Source: Rhodospirillaceae bacterium
Lineage (GTDB): Bacteria > Pseudomonadota > Alphaproteobacteria > UBA8366 > GCA-2717185
Length of the DNA stretch: 6,395 nt
Direction: 5' to 3'
Assembly (NCBI GenBank): GCA_028817685.1
Contig: JAPPPC010000099.1
Location: 1 to 6,395, forward strand
The notes under the pieces were generated by a model. It was not told the origin of the DNA, made no database searches, and saw only the letters and a list, made by a program, of their open reading frames with translations. Below are positions 1 to 6,128 of the stretch, piece after piece; the first letter of the stretch is position 1, and each line of letters starts with the position of its first letter. A program made the translations under genes and the position numbers.

Positions 1-8
1 GGCAGGGC

Positions 9-788
9 ATGGATTTACAACTCGCCGGCAAGACAGCACTGATTACGGGCGGATCGAAGGGGATCGGGCGCGCCGTCGCCGAACGGCTGGCGGAGGAAGG
101 ATGCAGCCTGCATCTCGCCTCCCGGACCGAGGACGATCTGGCGCGGGCGCGCGATGAACTGAACGAGAAATACGGTGCGCAGGTCACCATCCATGCGGCA
201 GACCTGTCGGACGGCGACCGGATGCGGCAGCTCGCCGCCGATACCGCCGGCATCGATATTCTCGTCAACAATGCCGGCGCCATCCCCGCAGGCGACGTCA
301 AGGCGGTCGACGAAGCGACCTGGCGTCGGGCCTGGGACCTGAAAGTTTTCGGCTATATCAACCTGATCCGCGAGGTCTATCCGGCGATGGTCGAACGCGG
401 CGACGGGGTCATCGTCAACGTCATCGGCACCGCCGGCGAGGCACCCGTGCCGAACTATGTCGCCGGCTCGATGGGCAATGCCAGCATCATGGCGCTGACC
501 CGCGCGCTCGGTGGCGCGAGCCTGGACGACGGCGTGCGCGTGGTCGCGGTCAATCCCGGCCTGATCGAGACTGAGCGGATGATCACGATCTATGAAGTCA
601 TCGCGGAAGATCGGCTGGGCGACAAAACGCGCTGGCCCGAATTGCTGGACAACCTGCCGCAGGGGCGCGCCGGCAAGCCGGACGAGGTCGCGGATCTGGT
701 CACCTATCTGGCCAGTCCGCGGGCATCCTGGGTGAGCGGGCAAGTCGTCACCGTCGATGGCGGCATGACGCAGCGCAACGCTCTCTAA
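9..788 (+). CDS. SDR-family NAD(P)-dependent oxidoreductase with non-canonical active site
   Basis: A 259-residue classical-SDR-sized Rossmann protein, predicted cytosolic. The cofactor-binding TGGSKGIG motif is at residues 13-20, NNAG at 87-90, and the C-terminal region ends with the usual SGQVVTVDGG signature (about 243-252). The active site departs from the classical Asn-Ser-Tyr-Lys tetrad. Tyr150 is present, but the position four residues on, normally Lys, is Ser154 (PNYVAGSMGN). The catalytic Ser position reads G140-T141. The Asn after the NNAG helix aligns with Lys112 (WDLKVFGY). I recall an SDR subgroup with this Y-x-A-G-S/T-x-G-N pattern, usually annotated only as SDR oxidoreductase, so the substrate is unknown. 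The start fits the family N-terminus (short leader, then L-x-G-K-x-x-x-I-T-G-G). Only 8 nt of upstream sequence are in the window, so its ribosome binding site cannot be judged. It is first of three co-directional genes. SDR fold is certain; catalytic activity as a dehydrogenase is not. Confidence 0.93.
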   Translation: MDLQLAGKTALITGGSKGIGRAVAERLAEEGCSLHLASRTEDDLARARDELNEKYGAQVTIHAADLSDGDRMRQLAADTAGIDILVNNAGAIPAGDVKAVDEATWRRAWDLKVFGYINLIREVYPAMVERGDGVIVNVIGTAGEAPVPNYVAGSMGNASIMALTRALGGASLDDGVRVVAVNPGLIETERMITIYEVIAEDRLGDKTRWPELLDNLPQGRAGKPDEVADLVTYLASPRASWVSGQVVTVDGGMTQRNAL

Positions 789-813
789 CCGATACAACTG
801 GTCACAAAAAGAA

Positions 814-820
814 AAGGAAG
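814..820 (+). promoter_or_regulatory. Ribosome binding site of the enoyl-CoA hydratase gene
   Basis: An A-rich stretch containing AAGGAAG lies 4 nt before the ATG at 825, within the 36-nt gap after the SDR stop codon. It fixes the start of the second gene. I see no promoter in the gap, so transcription is probably shared with the upstream SDR gene. Confidence 0.6.
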
Positions 821-824
821 ATCC

Positions 825-1592
825 ATGGCGCGCGTTTCCGTCGACATCGAAGCCCGAGAAGAAGGCAATCTCGCCACCGTCACGATCGAGAACATGGCGA
901 AGGCGAACAATTTGTCGAGCGCCTTGGTCGCCGAGCTGGAAGCCGCGTTCCGCGATCTCGCCCTGGACGATGATCTGCGCGTCGCCGTGCTGACCGGCGA
1001 AGGCCCGCGATCCTTCATCGCCGGGGCCAACCTGCAGGAGCTGCGCAACTTCGATGAGAAAGGCGGCCGCGCCTACATCACGGCGCTGCAGAACGCGCAT
1101 CAGGCGATCCGCGAGTTGCCGGTGCCGGTGATCGCCCGGGTCAACGGTGCGTGCATGGGTGCGGGGCTGGAGACGGCCGCCTCCTGCGACATCCGTATCG
1201 CCAGCGACAATGCGCGTTTCGCCATGCCGGAAGTGCTGTTCGACCTCCCCTCCGTCATCGAGTCGGCGCTGTTCCCGCGTCTGATCGGCTGGGGCCGGAC
1301 CTGCTGGCTGATCTATCGCGGCGACGCCATCGATGCAGACACCGCCTTCAGCTGGGGGTTGGTGGAGCAGGTCGTGCCTGCGTCCGGATTGGACGACGCG
1401 GTTGCCGAAACTACCGATATGATCATGGCGAACGGCCCGGTCGGCATCCGCCTGCAGAAGAAACTGATGCGCGACTGGGAACGGATGTCGCTGGACGACG
1501 GTGTCCATGCGGGCATCGAGTCCCTGTCGAGCGCGTTCCGGGACGGCACGCCAGCGCCGCGCATGGCAAAGTTCCTGGATGGCGACGGCTAA
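825..1592 (+). CDS. Enoyl-CoA hydratase/isomerase (crotonase) family protein
   Basis: A 255-residue crotonase-fold protein, about the usual length for a monofunctional family member. Crotonases bind acyl-CoA thioesters and stabilise an enolate in an oxyanion hole; typical reactions are hydration, isomerisation or C-C cleavage. The first oxyanion-hole loop is FIAGAN (64-69). The second is GACMGAGLE (108-116), ending in Glu116, which aligns with the first catalytic Glu of rat enoyl-CoA hydratase. A second Glu is at 136 (AMPEVLFDLPS), matching the second catalytic Glu. After it, the common G-x-x-P-G-x-G-G-T-x-x-L loop is replaced by DLPSVIESALFPRLIG (140-155), so the acyl pocket differs from textbook hydratases. 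Both catalytic acids suggest hydratase-type chemistry, but the substrate cannot be assigned. It sits 36 nt after the SDR gene and its stop shares a base with the next start (TAATG), implying co-translation. Confidence 0.92.
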   Translation: MARVSVDIEAREEGNLATVTIENMAKANNLSSALVAELEAAFRDLALDDDLRVAVLTGEGPRSFIAGANLQELRNFDEKGGRAYITALQNAHQAIRELPVPVIARVNGACMGAGLETAASCDIRIASDNARFAMPEVLFDLPSVIESALFPRLIGWGRTCWLIYRGDAIDADTAFSWGLVEQVVPASGLDDAVAETTDMIMANGPVGIRLQKKLMRDWERMSLDDGVHAGIESLSSAFRDGTPAPRMAKFLDGDG

Positions 1593-2317
1593 TGAAGCGG
1601 GAAGACATTCTGCGGGTCAGCGCGATGCCGGTCGGGCGGCCGAGCTATGACCTGCCGCCCTTCACCTTCACCGAGCGGGCCGCGCTGACCGTGCAGTATG
1701 AGAGCGACCCGGACGCCGTCCGCGCGGCATTGCCGGAACCGCTTGAACCCACCGGCGCCACGGTTTCGGTGAGCATCGTCGAGGCGGCAGAAAGCCCTTT
1801 CGGGGCGTATCGGGCGTGCACGATCTCCCTCCCCGCGCGGTTCGAAGGAAGAGATGTCAATTACAGCCATGTGAATTTCACCGATCAGGATGAATTGATC
1901 TACGCGTCGCGTGAAATCTGGGGTCTCCCCGCGGCAAACGGTACGGCCGAACTCGTCCTGGGCGAAAATCGTGTCGCCGGCGTGCTGGATTTGGGGTTTG
2001 TCGGCACGCTGCGGATGTCGATCCCCGTCGCCGAACCCGAGGAATCCGGCCCGCCTTCACCCGTTACCGAACAGATTTCCTGCAAGCTGATCCCCGGCAC
2101 GGGCGGTCCGCCGGCGGTGGCGCAGTTGATTTCGCTAACCGCGACCGACGTGTCCGTGAAGCAAAGCTGGAGCGGCCCGGCACAACTCGACGTCGATCCG
2201 GGCGGCCCGCTGGATTCGCTGCCGGTCAACAATGTGCTGACCGGCCAGTATGTACTGGGCGACATGACGCTGCCCTATGGCCGCGTCGTGCATGATTACT
2301 TGACCGCCGTCCCATAG
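1592..2317 (+). CDS. Acetoacetate decarboxylase-family protein lacking the catalytic lysines
   Basis: A 241-residue protein of the acetoacetate decarboxylase (ADC) fold, close to the length of the Clostridium enzyme (about 244). From memory of that sequence, it aligns end to end: the N-terminus (MKREDILRVSAMP), Arg29 in FTFTERA, PEPLEP (48-53), LPARFEG (80-86), REIWGLP (107-113), SWSGPAQL (192-199) and DMTLPYGRVVHDYL (224-237). ADC uses a Lys-Lys pair (Lys115/116 in Clostridium) after R-E-x-x-x-x-P, the first forming the Schiff base. Here the positions are Ala114-Ala115. The acidic Glu76 position also appears to be Ala75. Schiff-base decarboxylation is therefore unlikely, and a binding role or different chemistry on a related acid is inferred. 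The ATG shares its A with the preceding TAA stop. Only a weak SD-like GGATGG lies upstream, so translational coupling is likely. The first Met is preferred over Met12 because the alignment begins at residue 1. The same frame is open upstream to 1151, but that part is antisense-free overlap with the crotonase gene and not coding. Confidence 0.9.
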   Translation: MKREDILRVSAMPVGRPSYDLPPFTFTERAALTVQYESDPDAVRAALPEPLEPTGATVSVSIVEAAESPFGAYRACTISLPARFEGRDVNYSHVNFTDQDELIYASREIWGLPAANGTAELVLGENRVAGVLDLGFVGTLRMSIPVAEPEESGPPSPVTEQISCKLIPGTGGPPAVAQLISLTATDVSVKQSWSGPAQLDVDPGGPLDSLPVNNVLTGQYVLGDMTLPYGRVVHDYLTAVP

Positions 2318-2325
2318 CGCGGCGG
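2304..2325 (+). terminator. GC hairpin over the stop of the three-gene operon (weak candidate)
   Basis: CCGCCG (2304-2309) can pair with CGGCGG (2320-2325), optionally extended by a T-G wobble, across a loop of 8-10 nt that holds the stop codon. No T-run follows, so this is at best a weak or Rho-assisted terminator, or chance in GC-rich DNA. Confidence 0.25.
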
Positions 2326-2355
2326 CAGTTCAGGCCTCGATCGGAAGGGAAGTCG

Positions 2356-2379
2356 CCCGGCGCCTATTTCGGCGCCAGG
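2356..2379 (-). terminator. Stem-loop at the 3' end of infC (candidate terminator)
   Basis: In the minus-strand RNA, CCTGGCGCC and GGCGCCGGG can form a 9-bp stem with one G-U pair and a 6-nt loop (GAAATA). It spans the last infC codons and the stop. Only 38 nt separate it from the stop of the convergent operon. There is no U-tract after the stem, so intrinsic termination is uncertain. It could instead protect the mRNA 3' end or act with Rho. Confidence 0.35.
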
Positions 2380-2900
2380 ATCATGATCATCTGCCGGCCT
2401 TCCATCTGCGGGAACTGTTCGACCTTCGCCGGTTCGTCGAGGTCGACGCGCACCCGCTCGAGAACCTTGCGGCCGAGTTCCTGGTGCGCCATTTCCCGCC
2501 CGCGGAACCGCAAGGTCACCTTGACCTTGTCGCCTTCGCCGAGAAATTTTTGCATCGCCCGCATCTTCACATCGTAATCGTGATCGTCGATGTTCGGGCG
2601 CATCTTGATTTCTTTGACGTCGATGGTCTTTTGCTTCTTGCGCGTTTCATTGGCTTTTTTCTGCGCAATGTATTTGAACTTGCCATAGTCCAATATCTTG
2701 CAGACCGGTGGGTCGGCGTTCGGCGACACCTCAACCAGATCGAGCCCGGCCTCGTCGGCGCGGTTCAACCCCTCGGCAAGCGGGACGACCCCGATCATTT
2801 CACCGTCTTCATCGACAAGCCGAATCTTCGCGGATTCGATGTCCCGGTTGACGCGCGGGCCCTGCTTGACCGGCGCGGCATTATAAGGTGGACGAGCTAT
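2364..2900 (-). CDS. infC: Translation initiation factor IF-3, AUA start codon
   Basis: IF-3 binds the 30S subunit, prevents premature 50S joining and enforces correct start-codon and initiator-tRNA selection. The 178-residue product matches the usual length (about 180). The N-terminal domain includes GPRVNRDI (14-21) and RLVDEDGEMIGVVP (27-40). The linker carries the family signature VCKILDYGKFKYIAQKK (66-82). The C-terminal domain includes VKEIKMRPNIDDHDY (95-109), LRFRGREMAHQ (130-140) and EGRQMIMILAPK to the end. The first in-frame ATG is codon 35 and would remove about half of the N-terminal domain. Upstream of it the frame stays open to an in-frame TAA seven codons before position 2900, with no ATG, GTG, TTG or CTG codon between that stop and codon 35. 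An ATA codon at 2900-2898 has a perfect AGGAGG 5 nt upstream and gives the expected M-A-R-P-P N-terminus. It lies 86 nt after thrS and is probably cotranscribed with it. No rpmI/rplT follows here. Confidence 0.95.
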   Translation of the reverse strand: MARPPYNAAPVKQGPRVNRDIESAKIRLVDEDGEMIGVVPLAEGLNRADEAGLDLVEVSPNADPPVCKILDYGKFKYIAQKKANETRKKQKTIDVKEIKMRPNIDDHDYDVKMRAMQKFLGEGDKVKVTLRFRGREMAHQELGRKVLERVRVDLDEPAKVEQFPQMEGRQMIMILAPK

Positions 2901-2905
2901 AGATT

Positions 2906-2911
2906 CCTCCT
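2906..2911 (-). promoter_or_regulatory. Strong Shine-Dalgarno site that decides the infC AUA start
   Basis: The minus strand reads AGGAGG, then AATCT, then the ATA start codon. This perfect anti-SD match with 5-nt spacing is the main evidence for initiation at 2900 rather than at the ATG 34 codons downstream. A strong SD paired with a poor start codon fits the known pattern of infC genes whose start is discriminated against by IF-3 itself. Confidence 0.8.
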
Positions 2912-2986
2912 GTAGCCGTTAATGCGTAAAAGGGTGGGGACGCGCGCCGCTGGCCGCGCCGTACCACCCGCCAAATCGCGCCACCG

Positions 2987-4900
2987 TCATGCCGGCGGCG
3001 CCGCTTCCTGCGTTAGTGTATTGAGCGCATCCTCAAGTGCAAGAATTTCTTGTTTTTTGCCCCCGAGACGGCGCAACGCGACCGCGCGCTCTTCGGCCTC
3101 CCGCTTGCCCACAACAACGATGACCGGGACCTTGGCGAGGGAATGCTCGCGCACCTTGTAGTTAATTTTTTCATTGCGCGTGTCGGTCTCGACCCGCAGC
3201 CCCGCGTCGCGGCAGGCTGCAGCGACTTCCGCAGCGTAGTCATCCGCATCTGACGTGATTGTCGCGACAACGAGCTGTACAGGCGACAGCCATAAGGGTA
3301 GACGGCCGGCGAACTGCTCGATCAGCACGCCGATGAAACGCTCGAAGGAGCCCAGGATCGCGCGGTGCAGCATGACCGGACGGTGTTTCTCGCCGTCTTC
3401 ACCGATATAGTTCGCATCGAGCCGCTCCGGCAGGACGAAGTCGACCTGCAGGGTGCCGCACTGCCACTCCCGGCCAATCGTGTCGGTCAGCACGAACTCC
3501 AGCTTCGGCCCGTAAAACGCCCCCTCGCCCGGATTCAACGTGTAGGGAAGACCGGCCGCCTCCGTCGCCTCGACCAGGGCTTTTTCGGCCCTGTCCCACA
3601 CAGCGTCTTCGCCGGCGCGCACCTCCGGCCGATCGGAGAACTTGACCGCCACATCCTCGAACCCGAAATCGCGGTAGATCGACAGCAGCAGCTCGCAGAA
3701 CCGCTCCGTCTCCGAGACGATCTGATCGTCGGTGCAGAAGATGTGCGCGTCGTCCTGGGTGAAGGCGCGCACCCGCATCAGCCCGTGCAGCGCACCCGAA
3801 GGCTCGTTGCGGTGGCAGGAGCCGAACTCCGCCATCCGGATCGGCAGATCGCGATAACTGGTGATGCCCTGCCGGAAGATCTGCACATGACAGGGGCAGT
3901 TCATCGGCTTCAGCGCCAGCACCCGCTCATGCTCGTCATCGACCGTGAACATGTGCTCGCGAAATTTCTCCCAATGGCCGGAGCTTTCCCAAAGGCTGCG
4001 ATCGACCAGCTGCGGCGTCTTGACCTCGTCATATCCGGCTTTGTCCAGCCGCCGGCGCATATAGGCCTCGCAGGCCCGGTAAAGCGTCCAGCCCTTCGGA
4101 TGCCAAAAGACGCTGCCGACGGCGGCCTCCTGGATGTGGAACAGGTCCATTTCGCGGCCAAGCCGGCGGTGATCGCGTTTTTCCGCCTCTTCCAGCCGGT
4201 GCAGATAGGCCCGCAATTCCTTGTCCGTGCGCCAGCAGGTCCCGTACATGCGCTGCAATTGCGGGTTCTTCGGATCGCCACGCCAGTTGGTGCCGGCCAG
4301 TTTCATCAGTTTGAAGGATTTTCCGAGCCGGCCGGTCGAGGGCAGATGCGGCCCGGTGCAGAGATCGATCCAATCGCCCTGCCGGTACATGGAGATTTCT
4401 TCACCCTCGGGCAGACCAGCGACATGCTCCGCCTTGAAGGTCTCGCCGATCTCCTCGAAGAACTTGACCGCATCCGCCCGCTCCCAGACTTCGCGGGTGA
4501 TGGTCTCGTCACGATCGACGATTTCGGCCATACGTTTCTCGATGGCCTCGAAGTCTTCCGGTGTGAAAGCTTCTTCTCGGTGAAAATCGTAATAGAACCC
4601 GTCATCGATGGCGGGGCCGAAGGTAATTTGCGTACCCGGAAACAGTTCCTGGACCGCCTCGGCCAGCACATGCGCGCAGTCATGGCGCAGCAACTGCAAC
4701 CCGTCGTCGGAATCACGGGTAACGATCTCGATCGCCGAGTCCTGTTCAATCTTGTGCGACAGGTCGCGCTCGACACCGTCGAGTTTGACCATGACGGCCG
4801 CCTTGGCCAAGCCGGGACCGATCGACGCGGCGACTTCCGCGCCGCTGACCGAACCATCGAATTCCCGAACACTGCCGTCGGGTAACGTGAGGCGTGGCAT
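2987..4900 (-). CDS. thrS: Threonyl-tRNA synthetase
   Basis: A 637-residue class II synthetase that charges tRNA-Thr with threonine in the cytoplasm (the E. coli enzyme has 642 residues). Order of domains: TGS-like N1 (about 1-62), the editing domain with His73-x3-His77 and Cys181/His185 (WIDLCTGPH) that removes mischarged serine, the catalytic core (about 245-535), and the anticodon-binding domain (about 538-637). The zinc ligands are all present: Cys335 (MNCPCH), His386 (TQDDAH) and His512 (MLHRAILGS). Motif 2 is intact with Arg364 in CHRNEPSGALHGLMRVR. An extended open frame begins with a TTG at 4957. I chose the ATG at 4900 because it gives the usual N-terminus MPRLTLPDGS, has GAGGAA 7 nt upstream, and the extra 19 codons coincide with a promoter whose -35 box contains that TTG. 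It is first gene of a probable thrS-infC operon. The transcript leader would be only about 20-25 nt, too short for the long structured operator known from E. coli thrS. Confidence 0.97.
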   Translation of the reverse strand: MPRLTLPDGSVREFDGSVSGAEVAASIGPGLAKAAVMVKLDGVERDLSHKIEQDSAIEIVTRDSDDGLQLLRHDCAHVLAEAVQELFPGTQITFGPAIDDGFYYDFHREEAFTPEDFEAIEKRMAEIVDRDETITREVWERADAVKFFEEIGETFKAEHVAGLPEGEEISMYRQGDWIDLCTGPHLPSTGRLGKSFKLMKLAGTNWRGDPKNPQLQRMYGTCWRTDKELRAYLHRLEEAEKRDHRRLGREMDLFHIQEAAVGSVFWHPKGWTLYRACEAYMRRRLDKAGYDEVKTPQLVDRSLWESSGHWEKFREHMFTVDDEHERVLALKPMNCPCHVQIFRQGITSYRDLPIRMAEFGSCHRNEPSGALHGLMRVRAFTQDDAHIFCTDDQIVSETERFCELLLSIYRDFGFEDVAVKFSDRPEVRAGEDAVWDRAEKALVEATEAAGLPYTLNPGEGAFYGPKLEFVLTDTIGREWQCGTLQVDFVLPERLDANYIGEDGEKHRPVMLHRAILGSFERFIGVLIEQFAGRLPLWLSPVQLVVATITSDADDYAAEVAAACRDAGLRVETDTRNEKINYKVREHSLAKVPVIVVVGKREAEERAVALRRLGGKKQEILALEDALNTLTQEAAPPA

Positions 4901-4907
4901 GTCACGC

Positions 4908-4913
4908 TTCCTC
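4908..4913 (-). promoter_or_regulatory. Ribosome binding site of thrS
   Basis: GAGGAA on the minus strand ends 7 nt before the ATG at 4900 and supports this start over the upstream in-frame TTG. Confidence 0.7.
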
Positions 4914-4926
4914 TTCAAAAATCTGG

Positions 4927-4944
4927 GGAACCCTAGGCGGTTCC
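4927..4944. repeat. Inverted repeat GGAACC-N6-GGTTCC over the thrS promoter
   Basis: Two perfect 6-nt arms (4927-4932 and 4939-4944) flank 6 nt. The dyad covers the -10 hexamer and part of the spacer of the proposed thrS promoter, where an operator could sit. It could also be chance; no regulator is identified. Confidence 0.35.
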
Positions 4945-4957
4945 GTATATCTGTCAA
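4930..4957 (-). promoter_or_regulatory. Sigma70-type promoter of thrS(-infC)
   Basis: The minus strand has a perfect TTGACA -35 box (4957-4952), a 16-nt spacer and TAGGGT (4935-4930) as -10, matching three of six consensus bases. Transcription would begin near 4923, leaving a leader of about 23 nt with the SD site. The position directly ahead of thrS and behind the end of the glycosyltransferase gene fits. The weak -10 and the lack of experimental data limit certainty. Confidence 0.55.
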
Positions 4958-5198
4958 GCATCCGGACCTTACCGGGCCGGTGCGTTCAACTAAATTTCAG
5001 GAAAGTTCGGACGGTTGCTTTCTCGCCTGCCCGTCGCGCTCGCGTCAGGCAGCCGAAGTCCCGTCCGTGCCGGTAGTTCGGGCGGTCGTGCGGGACGGGC
5101 TGAAACCGGTCAGTGACGTCATCATGGCGGTCCAATACCACGTTCGACGGAAGATTGTCGAGCCTCCCACCGCGCGGCCTGCAACGCTGCGCACCGGG
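4958..5198. other. Non-coding gap between the GT9 gene and the thrS promoter
   Basis: No convincing gene is visible in about 240 nt. Short open frames here lack family features and a credible ribosome binding site. Visible structures are an odd palindrome ACCGG-G-CCGGT (4971-4981) just upstream of the thrS -35, a widely spaced dyad CCCGTCC/GGACGGG (5060-5066 with 5093-5099, 26-nt loop), and the 8-nt palindrome TGACGTCA (5114-5121). None has a T-run, so no intrinsic terminator for the glycosyltransferase operon can be named. Confidence 0.5.
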
Positions 5199-6128
5199 TC
5201 ACCGCAAGCGCATCGCGGCTTCAACCTCATCCACGGTGAGAGTGTCGAGGAATTCGCGGCGCAGTATTTCCACGTCCGGCCCGCGCTGCGCGCACAGCGC
5301 GGGATCCGACTCGTGCGAATAGAGCACCAAGGACGGGGAACCGGCCGCGGCGATCAAATGCATGGGGCCATTATCGTTGCCGACCGCCCCCGCCGCCCGT
5401 CGCGCCAACCGCGCGATATCGAGGATCGAGGTCTTGCCGGTCAAATTCACCGCGCCTGGGCAAGCCGCTGCGATTTGCGCGTTCCGGTCCGCCTCGTCGG
5501 CCGCCCCGAGGAGCACAGGTACGAGGTCCCGCGCCAAGAGTCGCTCGGCCAGCGCGACAAAACCGGTGACAGACCACCGTTTGCCCGGTCGGCCAGCCGA
5601 CCCCCCCGGCACCAACATGACAAACCGTTCCGGCAGGCCAAAGCCGTCGGTGCCGCTCTCGATCCAATCGAAATGCGGCAACGGGACGTCGTCTATACCG
5701 GCCATTTTAAGCTGCTCGCGCTGGCGCTCGATCGTGTGCATGAAGTCTCGCCGCGGATTGGCGTGCGGCAGTGCGCAGCCAGCCGCGATACCACTCCATT
5801 CCGGCTTCGGGCGCCGCAAAAGACGATAGTAGAACGACGAACGGTCGGAGGTTTGAAGATCGTAAACCCGGTAAAAGCGACCACCGTCGAGCTGCTTTTT
5901 CAACGCCAGCCATGCCCCCACCTGCCACCAGCGCGGCCGCCGGTGGGTCCAGATTTCGTCGAAATAGCCGCTGGCTTGCGCGAACTCCACATAGGGCCCC
6001 GTTGTCAGCAGGGTGATGCGCGCTGTGTCATGCGCCCGGCGGATGGCGGCGCACGGGCCCATCTATTGCCAGAAATCGCCCAGCGCGCTCAGCTTGATCA
6101 CCAGTATGTTCCGCCGTTCGGCCGTCAC
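5199..6128 (-). pseudogene. GT9/heptosyltransferase-like glycosyltransferase interrupted by an in-frame amber codon
   Basis: GT9 enzymes are GT-B-fold transferases (ADP-heptose:LPS heptosyltransferases and relatives) that act at the inner membrane on LPS core or other surface glycans. The full frame would be 309 residues. It would start at a GTG (6128-6126) overlapping the stop of the upstream glycosyltransferase gene (GTGA) and begin MTAERRNILVIKLSALGDF, the classic first strand plus GD loop. Codon 21 is Gln, codon 22 is TAG, and the frame continues without a shift as MGPCAAIRRAH. Later hallmarks are intact: MLVPGGSAGRPGKRW (148-162 counting from the ATG at 6062), the LTGKTSILDIARLARRA helix region and GNDNGPMHLIAAAG. 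The surviving open frame from the ATG at 6062 is 287 residues and would lack the GD loop, whose Asp is catalytically important in WaaC. No SD precedes that ATG. The mutation looks recent because nothing else is degraded; a sequencing error is possible. The exact donor and acceptor are unknown. Confidence 0.78.
6063..6065 (-). other. In-frame TAG (amber) stop in the GT9 gene
   Basis: The minus strand reads GAT TTC TGG CAA TAG ATG GGC. Family members have a small hydrophobic run here (for example GDF-V-x-A-[LM]-G-P), so TAG replaces what is usually Ala. The preceding Trp is also unusual. The stop directly abuts an ATG in the same frame. Confidence 0.85.

Noticed and set aside
15..1508. A 497-codon open frame on the minus strand antisense to the SDR and crotonase genes
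   Set aside because: Its translation is rich in Arg, His, Asp and Gln without any family motif. It mirrors GC-rich codon bias of two well-recognised plus-strand genes.
1151..1591. Upstream extension of the ADC-fold frame into the crotonase gene
   Set aside because: The extended part is an alternate frame of a well-supported crotonase. Homology to ADC starts exactly at the ATG at 1592.
3365..4885. A 506-codon plus-strand open frame antisense to thrS
   Set aside because: ThrRS on the opposite strand is unmistakable along its whole length. The antisense product has no recognisable domain or credible start.
4901..4957. A 19-residue N-terminal extension of ThrRS starting at TTG 4957
   Set aside because: The extension includes the -35/-10 promoter and the SD site. 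The ATG at 4900 gives the usual family N-terminus.
5060..5099. CCCGTCC/GGACGGG inverted repeat as a terminator of the glycosyltransferase operon
   Set aside because: The loop would be 26 nt and no T-run follows, so it does not meet the pattern of an intrinsic terminator.
5114..5121. TGACGTCA palindrome in the gap upstream of thrS
   Set aside because: A single 8-nt palindrome with no partner and no known bacterial regulator matching this context; probably chance.
5045..5230. A 61-codon minus-strand open frame overlapping the GT9 3' end
   Set aside because: It starts inside the GT9 gene in another frame, has no SD and no family features, and ends in sequence of low complexity.
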